Assembly (NCBI RefSeq): GCF_963169125.1
Contig: NC_084798.1
Span: forward strand, 105,727,970 to 105,791,969
DNA: 64,000 nt
Source: Humulus lupulus
Taxonomy: Eukaryota > Streptophyta > Magnoliopsida > Rosales > Cannabaceae
Reading direction: 5' to 3'
Shown here one piece after another: positions 54,811 to 64,000 of the stretch; position 1 is the stretch's first letter; every line of letters starts with the position of its first letter. Position numbers and translations under genes: made by a program. Below the pieces are notes generated by a model, which saw nothing but the letters and a program-made list of their open reading frames with translations, did not search any database and was not told where the DNA came from.

Positions 54811-55860
54811 TGCATCCAAAGCGATCAATTCGACTAGCTGGCACCGGGGTCGGGGCTAGAGATGATTAACAGGGTCAGAATCCTTCACCAGTCCCTGAGA
54901 ACTAGCAGCAGTTGCTTGCTGATATGCAAGCTAGACTTCAGAGTCAGGAGGAAGAGATTCGCCTTTTGAGGTAGCAGGCTCTACCAGGGAGTGTTGTACC
55001 TAACTTGCCACCTGTTGTGGCAATAGCTGTACAGCCGCCTATGATTGGGAACAGGTGGGAGCCACATTATGAAAGATTTAAGAGACAACATCCTCCAATC
55101 TTTAAGGGAGGACCAGATCCACTTAAGGCTTAACAGTGGATGAGTATCATTACCTCCATCCTGGATTTTATGAGGGTGGAAGGCAATGACAAGGTGGCCC
55201 ATGCCACCTATATGCTTAGAGAGGATGCCTGCATTTGGTGGGAGGTGGCATCCAAGACTCGAGACATTTCTACTCTAAGTTGGAATGGGTTCAAAGATTT
55301 GTTCAACCAGAAATATTATGATGTTGTCGTCAAAGCAGCGAAGGTGACGAAGTTCATTGGATTAGTGCAGGGCAGCATGACAGTTACTGAGTATGCCTTG
55401 AAATTTGACAGGCTAGCGAAGTTTGCACTAGATTTAATGCCTACAGATGCAGCTAGGCAGGACAGGTTTGCTCGAGGGCTTAATGATATGATAGTGCGAG
55501 ATGTGAGGATCACATCAGTACCAGGGGAGACGACTTATGCACATGCGGTTGAGAAGGGCATCACTGTTGATGAGGCAGAAAATAAGATCTGGAGGGAGAA
55601 CATTGCGAGACGGGATGTTCAAAGGGTAGTGCTTCCATTTACAAGGTCTGATAGGGGCGGAGGCCCCAGTGATCAGAAGAGGAAGGCCCCTGACACCTCA
55701 ACCACTGTTGGTCCTGATAGGATGGGCCGGGGTGACTAGTGTGGCTGCCAGGGAGGCGGTGAGTCATGGAGGAGCTATCCAGAGTGTACTAGATGCATGA
55801 ATCACCATTTGGGCGAATGCCGAGCAAAGGCCTATTACTTGTGCAGGGTGGTTGGACAAG
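54811..55860 (+). pseudogene. Gag of T2
   Basis: Starts MHPKRSIRLAGT at 54811. Early stops: TAA near 54867, TAG at 54903-54905 (Trp expected in ENWQQ), TAG at 54972-54974 (Gln expected in LLRQQ) and TAA near 55132. The open part, 55140-55739, has ILDFMRVEGNDKVAHATYML, QGSMTVTEYALKFDRLAKFA and PTDAARQDRFARGLND. A frameshift follows; the first zinc knuckle (CTRCMNHHLGEC) is at about 55785-55820 and the second is lost after YLCRVVGQ. Confidence 0.92.
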
Positions 55861-56292
55861 AAGGATTTCCCAATGCTGAAGAAAGAGGAACTAGGGAAGG
55901 CGGATAGCTTGACTCCAGCTCAAGTGTTCGCCTTGACACAGGCAAAGGCTGAGGCTAGTCCCTCGGTAGTGACAGGTCAGCTTTCTAGCGTTGGCTCTTC
56001 ATATACTGCATTGATTGATTCTGGTGCTACACATTCATTTGTTTATAGTAAAGTGATTGATAGATTGTGTAGACCTAATGAGTATTATACTGCGGGGTTT
56101 GGGACTATACTGCCTACATGGGAGCTGGTAGTTTCTAGGAGATGGATTAGAGCACTGCCAGTGATTGTGGACAGTAGGGAACTATCAATAGATTTGATTG
56201 AGTTGGGTATGGATGATTTTGATATGGTTTTGGGGATGGATTGGCTAGTAAGATACCACTATGTATTGCAGGAAGGAGATGGTGACTTTTGA
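55861..56292 (+). pseudogene. Protease of T2
   Basis: Active-site motif LIDSGATHSFVYSK near 56010-56050 is intact. The second half, MDDFDMVLGMDWLVRY near 56208-56255, is present. The frame ends just after, where a base change shifts it towards RT. Upstream part EASPSVVTGQLSSVG is shared with T1. Confidence 0.9.
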
Positions 56293-57235
56293 GCCAGAGG
56301 ATGAGGACCCCTTTGTTTTAGTGGGTACTATGCACGGACCTTGCATTCCAATGATATCAGCGTTGAGAGCTAAGGACCTACTACAAAGAGGTTGTATAAG
56401 TTTTCTAGCTAGTGTGGTGGATACCACTAGAGTTATGCCAGTGGGTCCGGGAGAGACTAGACTAGTATGCGAGTTCTTGGATCTGTTTCTTGAGGATTTA
56501 CCGGGGTTGCCGTCGTACAGGGAAGTTCAGTTTTTCATTGAGCCAGTGTCGAGGGCACCATAAAGGATGGCTCTGACAGAGCTAAAAGAGTTGAAGATAC
56601 AGTTGAAGGACTTATTGGATTTAGGATTCATCAGACCTAACTACTCGCCATGGGGTGCTCCATTTTTATTTGTGAAGAAGAAGGATGGGACTCTGAGAAT
56701 GTGTATAGACTACAAGGAGTTGAACAAGTTGACTACTAGGAACAAGTACCCCCTACCGAGGATAGATGACCTGCTTGATCAGCTGCAGGATACGACAATA
56801 TTGTTGAAGAATGATTTTCGATCTAGTTATCACTAGTTGAGGATCAAGGACGAGGATATTCCGAAGATAGCCTTCCGCACAATGTACGGTCATTATGAGT
56901 TGTTGTCATGCCGTTTGGATTGACCAATGCCTAAGCAGCGTTTGTGGATTTGATGAACAGGGTGTTCAAGGATATCTTAGATAAGTTTATGATTATCTTC
57001 ATCGATGACATCCTAGTTTACTCTTGTTCAGAGGCAGAGAATGAGTAGTATCTCTGACTGGTATTGCAGAGGTTGAGGAAGCATCGACTATATGCTAAAT
57101 TTAAGAAGTTTGAGTTCTGTCTACTGGAAGTGACATTCCTTGGACACATTGTTAGTGGGGATAGGATTAGGGTGGATCCAGCCAAGGTAGAGGCAGTTAG
57201 GGATTGGCCGAGGGTTTTCAAAGATTGCCACACCA
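56261..57235 (+). pseudogene. Reverse transcriptase of T2
   Basis: Covers the linker (VCEFLDLFLEDLPGLP), [41 protein letters not shown] and the first catalytic region, here NDFRSSYH with Asp kept in a changed context (canonical [10 protein letters not shown]). TAA at 56564-56566 and TAG at 56834-56836 interrupt it. The catalytic box FIDDILVYS near 57000-57026 is intact. Stops at 57046-57048 and 57055-57057 follow. About 25 residues (the [11 protein letters not shown] region) are missing after VRDWPR near 57212, with a frame change. Confidence 0.92.
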
Positions 57236-57718
57236 TTGACTGAGTTGACATGGAAGAATCTGAAGTTCACCTGCTCAGACAAATGTGAGGGTAGCTTCCA
57301 TGAGTTGAAGCGACGATTGATTATTACTCTCTTGATGAGTCTTCGTTCAGAGGGAGGGAAGTTTGTAGTATACTGTGATGCATCGAGACTGGGGTTGGGA
57401 TGCGTATTGATGCATAATGAGAAGGTTATTGCTTATGCGTCGTGGCAGCTGAAGGAATATGAGCAGCGGTACCCTGCCCATGATTTGGAACTAGCAACAG
57501 TTGTATTCGCACTAAAAGTATGGCGACAATATTTGTATGGGGAGAAGTGCGAAATATACACCGATCATAAGAGTTTGAAGTATTTCTTCACCCAGCAGGA
57601 CCTAAACATGAAACAGAGTTGTTGGCTACAATTGGTGAAGGACTATGACTATGACATCCTTTACCACCAAGGAAAAGGCAATGTAGTGGCATATGCTTTG
57701 AGTCAGAGTGGTGCATGA
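57236..57718 (+). pseudogene. RNase H of T2, last catalytic Asp lost
   Basis: [37 protein letters not shown] and [12 protein letters not shown] carry the first three acidic residues. The fourth, in the motif expected as NVVADALS, reads NVVAYALS: Asp replaced by Tyr (G to T). The reading frame is open for 160 codons. Confidence 0.92.
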
Positions 57719-59158
57719 TAGCTGTTCAGTTCGAAGTAGATATCGAAGGAATTAGCCGAGGAGATGACTAGAGTGAGGATAGAGTTGGTTGTGGGCCAGT
57801 TGGCCAATATTACTTTAAAATCTACCCTATTGAAGACGATAAGAGAGAGTCAAATGGGTGATGCACAGTTACAGGAGGTTAGAGGAAATGTCCTAGCTGG
57901 AGTGGCTAAGGATTATTCAATTTCAGAGAAGGGTCTACTGCAATACAAGGATCAAATTTGCATTCCAGTGGATATGGGTATTAGACGAGAGATTCTTGAT
58001 GAATCCCATACTACACCATACTCACTCCATCTAGGAACACGAATATGTACCAGGATGTACGAACTTTATATTGGTGGCCTGGGATGAAGAAGGACGTGGT
58101 TGAATACGTAGCCAGGTGTTTAACCTGTCAGCAGGTAAAGGCTGAACACCAGCGACCAGCGGGGTTGTTACAGCCTTTAGGTATTCCTGAGTGGAAATGG
58201 GAAGATATTACTATGGATTTTGTGGGAGGTTTACCCAGGACGGTGGGGGAACACGACTCGGTGTGGGTGATATAGTATCATACCGAGATTCCATATTTAC
58301 TTCCAAGTTTTGGGGTGGTTTACAAAGGGCTATAGGAACTCAGTTGAAGTTCAGTAAAGCCTTTCATCCACAGACAGATGGACAGTCTGAGAGGACAATT
58401 CAGATATTGGAGGACATGCTTAGAGCATGTGTGTTAGACTTCAAGGGGTCTTGGAGTATGTACGTCCCGTTGATTGAGTTTTCGTACAACAACAATTATC
58501 AATCAACGATTGGAGTAGCTCCATACGAGATGTTATATGGAAGGAAGTGTAGATCACCAATTAATTGGGATGAGATGGGGGAGAGGAAGTATTTGGGACC
58601 GAAGATGGTTTAGAAGACTAATGAAGCTATTGAGAAGATCCAAGCTCGAATGCTCGCTTCATAGAGCAGACAGAAAAGCTATGTTGATCCTAAGCATAGG
58701 GACGTGGAGTTCCAGGTAGGGGACCACGTATTTCTCTGAGTTTCACCGTTGCGAGGGGTGAAGAGATTTAGGAAAAAGGGCAAGCTGAGCCCTAGATTCA
58801 TAGGACCTTTCGAGATACTAGAGAGGATCGGGCAGGTAGCCTACAGATTGGCTCTGCCACCATCATTATCAGGAGTTCACGATGTATTCCACATCTCTAT
58901 ACTTCGGAAGTACATCTCCGATACGACCCATGTATTGGGATATGACGATCTGGAACTTCAAACTGATTTATCGTATAAGGAACAACCAGTTTAGATCCTA
59001 GACAGAAAAGATAAGGTTCTCAGGAACAAGACAATTCCTCTGGTCAAAGTCTTATGGATGAATAGCAAGGTCAAGGAAGTGACCTGGAAGCTAGAGTCGG
59101 CTATGCGAGATCAGTATCCCGATTTGTTCAGGTAAATTTTGAGGATGAAATTCTCAGT
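57719..59158 (+). pseudogene. Integrase and chromodomain remnant of T2
   Basis: Zinc site: ESHTTPYSLHLGT and CLTCQQVK. Core: IPEWKWEDITMDFVGGLP (first Asp), then about 40 residues are missing between DSVWVI and VSYRDSIFTSKFW near 58273. The second Asp and the Glu (TDGQSERTIQILED) remain. C-terminal domain: [30 protein letters not shown] and [10 protein letters not shown]. The end, PLVKVLWMNSKVKEVTWKLE...DQYPDLF, corresponds to the chromodomain-like tail. Stops: TAG 58611-58613, TAG 58662-58664, TGA 58737-58739, TAG 58992-58994; Gln, Gln, Arg and Gln are expected there. Confidence 0.92.
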
Positions 59159-59170
59159 AAGAGGGGATAG
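59159..59170 (+). promoter_or_regulatory. Polypurine tract of T2
   Basis: AAGAGGGGATAG, one base before the 3' LTR start TGTAACATCCC at 59172. Confidence 0.85.
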
Positions 59171-59171
59171 T

Positions 59172-59286
59172 TGTAACATCCCAAAAATTATAATAGGTTT
59201 TAATGCCTTCATTAGCGTGCCGGGAGGGCATAATTGGATATGTGTGTAATTAATTGATTAAATGCGTGACTACGTGGCATGCATGA
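59172..59286 (+). repeat. Start of the T2 3' LTR
   Basis: 115 bases matching 52184-52299, ending at GGCATGCATGA, where the next LTR begins. Confidence 0.9.
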
Positions 59287-61496
59287 CGTAGCGTCCCAAA
59301 TTTGCTAATAAGATTACGGGCCTTGATTAGTGTGTCGGGAGGGCAATAATTGATTTCATTATTTTAATATGTGAATTTAATGATTATGTGATTAGAAATG
59401 CATGTTTAGGTGAATTAAATATGCATGTGGGCCCCATTTGGCTATTAGGGGCATATTTGTAATTTTAACCCGTTGAGGGAATGATTTTGAGCTATGTGCG
59501 GTGTTTCTGGCATGAGGAGATCGTGTCTCGCAATGTTAGAAGAGAGTCGTGAACTTGGTATTTAGTTGTGAGATTGGTAACTCTAGTAACCTGAGAATTG
59601 GTGTTGTTACTAAAATAATAAGTTAAAGGTGGTATTTTTGCAAAAGGATGAAAGGACATAGATGCCCTTGTGGGTTAGCCTAGAACTAAATTAGAGGGAA
59701 GGGTAGAAGGGTCTTTTGGGCAGCGATTAGATAACCTTTTGCTGAAGGAAAGCCATACACATTTAACACTCTTCCATTCACTCATTTGGTTCTTAGGGGC
59801 TCTAGAAGGAAAACAAACAAACAACAAGCTTGAGGCAACTGGATTTTTGAAGGAATTTAGAAGTGAATTCATTTGAGGAAGAGATTAGCAACCATCCACA
59901 CTGAGAAATCTCGAAATTTAAGAGGAGGGAAGGATATCTTTTCTATGGTTTAGGTCTTTTATGTTGTTCTTGATGAATATGATTTTGATTTCTGAATTTG
60001 AGTTTTGGGATGAAGTTTTGAGGAACTTGAGCTTGGGAATTTGAGGATTCAAGCTTGCAGTGGCATTGGAGGCAGCCTAGGGTCCCAAATTTGTTCTAAA
60101 GGTAAGGATTCCTTCAAGTTTTGAGAAGTTTATGGTTTGGTTTAACTTTCTGTAGAATTTTAAACCATTGATTGAAATTGAGTTTAGGTGTGAGTTTGGA
60201 TTGGGTTTTGATGCTTATATGTTGTCTATGTTGTTTATTTGGAGTTTTGGGTTCAATTAAAGCTTGGGTACACTTGAGGAATTGTTTGGGCAAGTTTTGG
60301 CTTGGGGAAAAACGATGGGAAAAGCCCAGTTTTTTGGGTTCGCGTAGGAGCTCCACGACGCTAGGATGAAGCAGGGCCGGGGGCCCTAGCTGAGTGCCAT
60401 GGCGCCTGTATGGCTGAGCCGCGGTGCTAGGCCATTTTCAGGGCCCTTAATTTTGTGTTTTTAGGGCTTAGGCCCAGGGGGCTCAGGGGACGATTTCACC
60501 ACCCTGTGTGGGTAAATGGGAGGTCCCGAGGGAACGGAATTGGTTTCGGGGATCAATTATAAAATCGGGTAGTAACGAGAATGTTACTTGTGGTGTGTGA
60601 CTAGGTTACCACTAGGACTCAGGAAATGATCATTCTCGGAGGTCGTGGTTGATTGCCTAACAGCTAGCACTTGAAATTAAAGGTAAGGAAATTTTTGTAC
60701 CTATAGAGCAGGGTGTGGCCCTATTATTTGTAGAGCAGGGCGTAGCCCTATTGTTTGTATTGCAGGGCGTGGCCCTAATGTTTATGTTCAGTGTATGTTT
60801 AAATATATGTTGATATTAGGCTATATGATGCATGTTTTTGAGTGAACGACGAAGGCCGGGAACGGTGAAGGCCGAGTACAGAAGGGGTCGGGTTCAACGA
60901 TGAGCACGCTGAGTGTAGGCCGCTAGAGTGAGACCCTCTTAGGATGCTGGAGCCACCCTCTCGGTGAAGACCGCAAACCCAGGGCCTGGTATAGAGCTTG
61001 GGACGGTGTTGGCCACTATGTGCTTAGTCCATTGGTTGTTTTGTTCCATACTGTGAATTATCATTTATGTATTATATGCTTTGTGTTGTGTTTTCTTGCT
61101 GGGCTTCGACTCACGGGTGCTCTATGGTGCAGGTAAGGGCAGGGGAAAGGTCGACCAACCATGAGTACGGAGAGCGTGGAGCGACGGGTACATGTTCGGC
61201 CTACCTGGCTGCCACGGCCAGGGTCATTTTGGGAAAATGTGATGTATTGGTTTTTTTGTCGCCTAGGTCGACCTTACTTGTATTTTTGAGTTGTTAAGTA
61301 TTTCATAAACAGTATTTTGGGATCCCAACTGTGTAACTTTTCCAACATTTCAATGAATGTCCAAATTTTATAATTAATAATGTTAAACAGGTTTTATTTC
61401 GATTTAATCACACTTTTAACCTAAAACCTCGGTTAGCTAGCTAATGGAACATTTTTAACTCACATTGTAACAACTCTAAGGAAGTAGGGCGTTACA
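59287..61496 (+). repeat. Second Tekay LTR family (5' LTR of element T3)
   Basis: Starts CGTAGCGTCCCAAATTTGC (TG changed to CG) and ends GGGCGTTACA. About 2210 bases. Same family as the reverse LTR at 1-2040. Contains a triplet of GCAGGGCGTGGCCCTA-type units at 60703-60782 and the conserved block at 61088-61150. A PBS follows, so it is a 5' LTR. Confidence 0.88.
60703..60782 (+). repeat. Short tandem repeat in the T3 LTR
   Basis: Three copies of about 27 bases, GCAGGGCGTGGCCCTATT-like, shared with the LTR at 1-2040. Confidence 0.75.
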
Positions 61497-61499
61497 ACT

Positions 61500-61511
61500 T
61501 GGTATCAGAGC
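61500..61511 (+). promoter_or_regulatory. Primer-binding site of T3
   Basis: TGGTATCAGAGC, three bases after the LTR end. Confidence 0.9.
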
Positions 61512-62286
61512 ATGCCATGGATTATGGTTTCAGGACATCGACCAAACATGTATGCTCGCTGCCATTGACAAGTTCGACTCATGGTTGGTTGGTAAGTAAT
61601 GAATCATATGCTTAAGTGCCCTATTTGTCTCAATATATATATAGATAGAGCATGATTAATGTGGTGATATATGCATGATGCTAGGGCATGGCCCCTTGAT
61701 TGTTGTATGTTATCTGTGATTTGTGGACTTATGGGTAGTGGTTGGTTGATGAAATTGGGAGGTTGTTTTGGATATTGTTATCATGCTTGATGTGTGGCGT
61801 CATTGATTGCAGGCATATCACAGTAATGCTTCGGCAGTCAATCAGACTCCGCGGTAATAGGGCAAAAGATGACAACCAGGGTCAGGACCCTCCACTTGCC
61901 CCACCGAATTGGCAACAGTCATTTGCCAAGATGGAAGTTGGACTTCACTGAAATGAAGAAGGGCTTCAATAGTTGAAACAGCAAGCCCCTCCTCAGGGCA
62001 GTGGGTTATAGGTTCCACAGGCTATGGCACTAGTGCCAGCCCAGCCTGTAGTGGACAATAGATGGGAACCTTTGTATGAGAAGTTCAGGAAACAACATCC
62101 TCCCACCTTCGAGGGTGGCCTAGACCCACTGCAAGCAGAGTAGTGGATGAACATGATCTCCTCCATCTTGGATTTCATGAGAGTGGAAGGAAGTGAGAGA
62201 CTAGCTTGCGCCAGCTACATGTTAAGAGAAGATGCCCACATTTTGTGGGATGTGGTGTCTCAGAGGATGAGTATAGAAAACATGAC
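61512..62286 (+). pseudogene. Leader and gag start of T3, truncated
   Basis: Leader with GCTAGGGCATGGCCCCTTGA, then gag starting near 61828 (MLRQSIRLRGNRAKDD). It has NRWEPLYEKFRKQHPPTFEG and ILDFMRVEGSERLACASYML. Stops: TGA near 61949, TAG near 61971, TAG near 62141 (expected Gln or Glu). 61743-62262 duplicates 50893-51411. The gag ends near 62286 by fusion to an LTR tail. Confidence 0.85.
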
Positions 62287-62628
62287 CTTGGAGAGTTGTG
62301 GGGGCGAGGTGTACCTTGTCAGCTGCTCGTCTGCCACGGCCGAGGGATAGTACAGGGACAGAGCCTTAAATTTTGTATTTTGCCATTAGAGTGGCTACTG
62401 GTTGTACAAACCTTTTGGGAGTTGTAAATTGTCTCTTAAACCCTGTTTTTGGGATCCCATGTACCAAACATCTATTTTAATGAAAATTAACTGTTAATGA
62501 TAAAATCTTTTAACCCTAACCTGATAGTTAACTTTAGGAACACATTACTGGTCAAACGACTTGATTAGCAAGTCTTGCACTGTTTTAAAATACACAGTGT
62601 ATCAGTCTTGGTTATGTAGGGTGTTACA
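62287..62628 (+). repeat. LTR tail, probably end of the T2 3' LTR
   Basis: Matches the last 340 bases of the 5' LTR of T2 (54085-54424): GGAGAG, TCTGCCACGGCCGAGGGA, GGGATCCCATGTACCAAA and GTCTTGGTTATGTAGGGTGTTACA. It is followed by non-PBS sequence, as expected for a 3' LTR. The middle of the LTR is missing, so the T3 insertion and a deletion both affected this place. Confidence 0.75.
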
Positions 62629-64000
62629 AACTCGCTGTCAAACTGCAGGCCATTGTCAGAGACTATCTTCCTTGGGAGTTCGTAATGACAAACAATATTT
62701 TTGATGATGAAGTCCAGCACCTTCTTGGAGGTGATGGTAGCAAGAGGTTCGGCTTCGACCCACTTCATGAAGTAGTCGACTGCCACAATCAAATACTTTA
62801 CTCCTCCTTTTCCCGTGGGCAAGACCCTATTAAGTTAATGCCTCATAATGCAAAAGGTCACTGACTTTTCATGTGAGTGAGCTCATTTGGACGAGCTCGA
62901 GGAATGTTGGCTTAATGTTGGAATTTTTTGCACTTCCTGACATAATCCATCGAATCGCCATTCATCATAGGCCAAAAGTACCCTTGTCCTAGGATTTTCT
63001 TGAAAAGGCTCTGCCCCATCGTGGTTGCCACAAAAGGCCTTATGCACTTCTCAGAGGATGAGCTTGGCCTTCTGCTCGAGCACATGTGAGAGTAATGGTA
63101 AAGAATATCCTTGCCTGTACAACTTGTTGTCCATGATTACGTACTGAGGCACTTGATAGAGTAACTTCCAAACAACTTTTTTGTCCCGCGATAACTCTTT
63201 GGAGAGTAGGTACTTCACAATTGGTCCTAGCCACCAATCCTGGGGCTAGACAACTTCTACCTCCTTGGGATCTGTCATGCTCAGAGAAGCCAAGTAGTCA
63301 ATCAGAACAACATTGACCAACTCTCTGTCTTTGGTGGTAGCAAGTTTGGCCAGGGCATCAACATTAGAATTTTGCTCTTGTGGTACTTGTCAGATGGTGA
63401 ATCTGTTGAAGTTGTGTAGAATTTCTTAGGTCTTAGCCAGATAAGAGGCCATCTTGATCCCTCAAGCTTGGTACTCTTCGAGGACCTGGTTAATGACAAG
63501 CTGAGAATCACTGTATATTTCGAGGCCCTCAGCAGGGCAACTCAAATTCGTCAATCAAGGCTTCATACTCAACTTCGTTGTTTGAGGCGGCAAAGCCAAA
63601 TGCTAAGGCGCTGTGAACCCTATGTCCCTCAGAGGATACCAAGATAAGGCCTGCCCGACTCCATTCTCATTGGAGGACCCTTCCACGAACAACTTCTATA
63701 CATGCCCGACAACCTGGGCCTCCTCGGGCCTCTCATGTGTTCCCGTGCACTCGAAAATAAATTATGCCAATGCCTGCCCCTTTATGGAAGTCCTTGGATG
63801 ATAAGTGATGTCAAACTTGCTAAGTTCAACCACCCACTTGAGGAGTCTCCTAGAGGACTCTGGCTTCTGAAAGACTTGCCTGAAAGGCTAGTTGGTGAGG
63901 ACTTTGATGGGATGTGCTTGGAAATAATGTCTGAGCTTCCAAGAAGCCATCATCAAGCAAATGTAAGCTTCTCCATGAACGGATACCTGGACTCTGCTCG
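62629..64000 (-). pseudogene. Tat pol fragment: RNase H, aRNH and integrase
   Basis: Minus strand, continuing beyond the window. From the right: a gypsy RNase H-like end (QPL-type region and VELSKFDITYHPR), aRNH (SDSQLVINQVLEEYQA, NSNVDALAKLA), a linker (YVIMDNKLYRQGYSLPLL), and integrase with EVHKAFCGNHDG, GGVKYLIVAVDYFMKWVEAE and KIVSDNGLQFDSEF, cut off at 62629. The first catalytic Asp, expected in GIDLIG, is Asn (GINLIG). Two TGA codons at expected Trp lie near 62850-62870. It is related to the Tat element at 6375-18326 but clearly a different copy, and unlike it retains the integrase middle. Confidence 0.88.

Larger units (their letters stand above)
52184..59286 (+). mobile_element. Tekay element T2, nearly full length
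   Basis: 5' LTR 52184-54424, PBS, gag, protease, RT, RNase H, integrase with chromodomain remnant, polypurine tract and the first 115 bases of the 3' LTR (59172-59286). The rest of that LTR is replaced by another Tekay insertion; an LTR tail of the same kind reappears at 62287-62628. Gene order and the terminal LWMNSKVKEVTWKLE segment identify a chromovirus of the Tekay type. Numerous stops and small deletions inactivate it. Confidence 0.92.

Noticed and set aside
63613..63801. Plus-strand frame at the right end
   Set aside because: Shadow of the minus-strand Tat RNase H region.

Overview
The window is a block of nested and decayed LTR retrotransposons from a plant nuclear genome, probably a eudicot; the species cannot be told from the sequence. 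No host gene, tRNA, rRNA or CRISPR array was found. Nearly every recognisable stretch belongs to three lineages: Ty3/gypsy chromovirus of the Tekay/Del type (LTRs TGTAACRYCC...GTTACA, PBS TGGTATCAGAGC), Ty3/gypsy Tat type (LTRs TGTTGACGC...GCGTACA, extra RNase H, antisense extra ORF), and one Ty1/copia remnant.

Layout. 1-2040: partial Tekay-type LTR, minus strand. 2041-6369: AT-rich old LTR-like DNA split by a 1350-bp solo LTR (2903-4252, TSD CCAAT) that carries a 15-bp minisatellite. 6375-18326: a nearly complete Tat element on the minus strand with both LTRs, TSD GCTCT, a broken gag-pro-RT-RNH-aRNH-IN, a 112/121-bp tandem repeat and, on the opposite strand, a spliced antisense ORF behind its own TATA box. 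18332-25178: copia-like LTR debris and two converging Tekay LTRs, one with a 214-bp tandem repeat. 25179-46063: a tandem array of five units in which the 3' part of a Tekay integrase is fused to the first part of its LTR. The array is interrupted by a 1.82-kb solo LTR (TSD GTAAG) and by a roughly 4-kb solo LTR (31123-44718), which itself hosts a Tekay element (34194 onward, TSD TAGGG) that later suffered a 2740-bp tandem duplication and a deletion. 46064-48333: Tat 5' leader with a 41-bp minisatellite, and an LTR. 48334-50880: copia leader and gag. 50879-51411: a captured Tekay gag fragment. 52184-59286: a nearly full-length Tekay element, plus strand. 59287-62286: another Tekay LTR, leader and gag start nested in its 3' LTR. 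62629-64000: Tat pol fragment, minus strand, running off the window.

None of the elements looks autonomous. Each has nonsense codons, frameshifts, catalytic substitutions or deletions. Across elements the in-frame stops are mostly TAG where CAG (Gln) is expected and TGA where CGA (Arg) is expected, a pattern that fits deamination of methylated CHG and CG sites. The most notable items are the spliced antisense ORF of the Tat element, the integrase-LTR tandem array (a possible young satellite), and short sequence blocks conserved between LTRs that otherwise differ.
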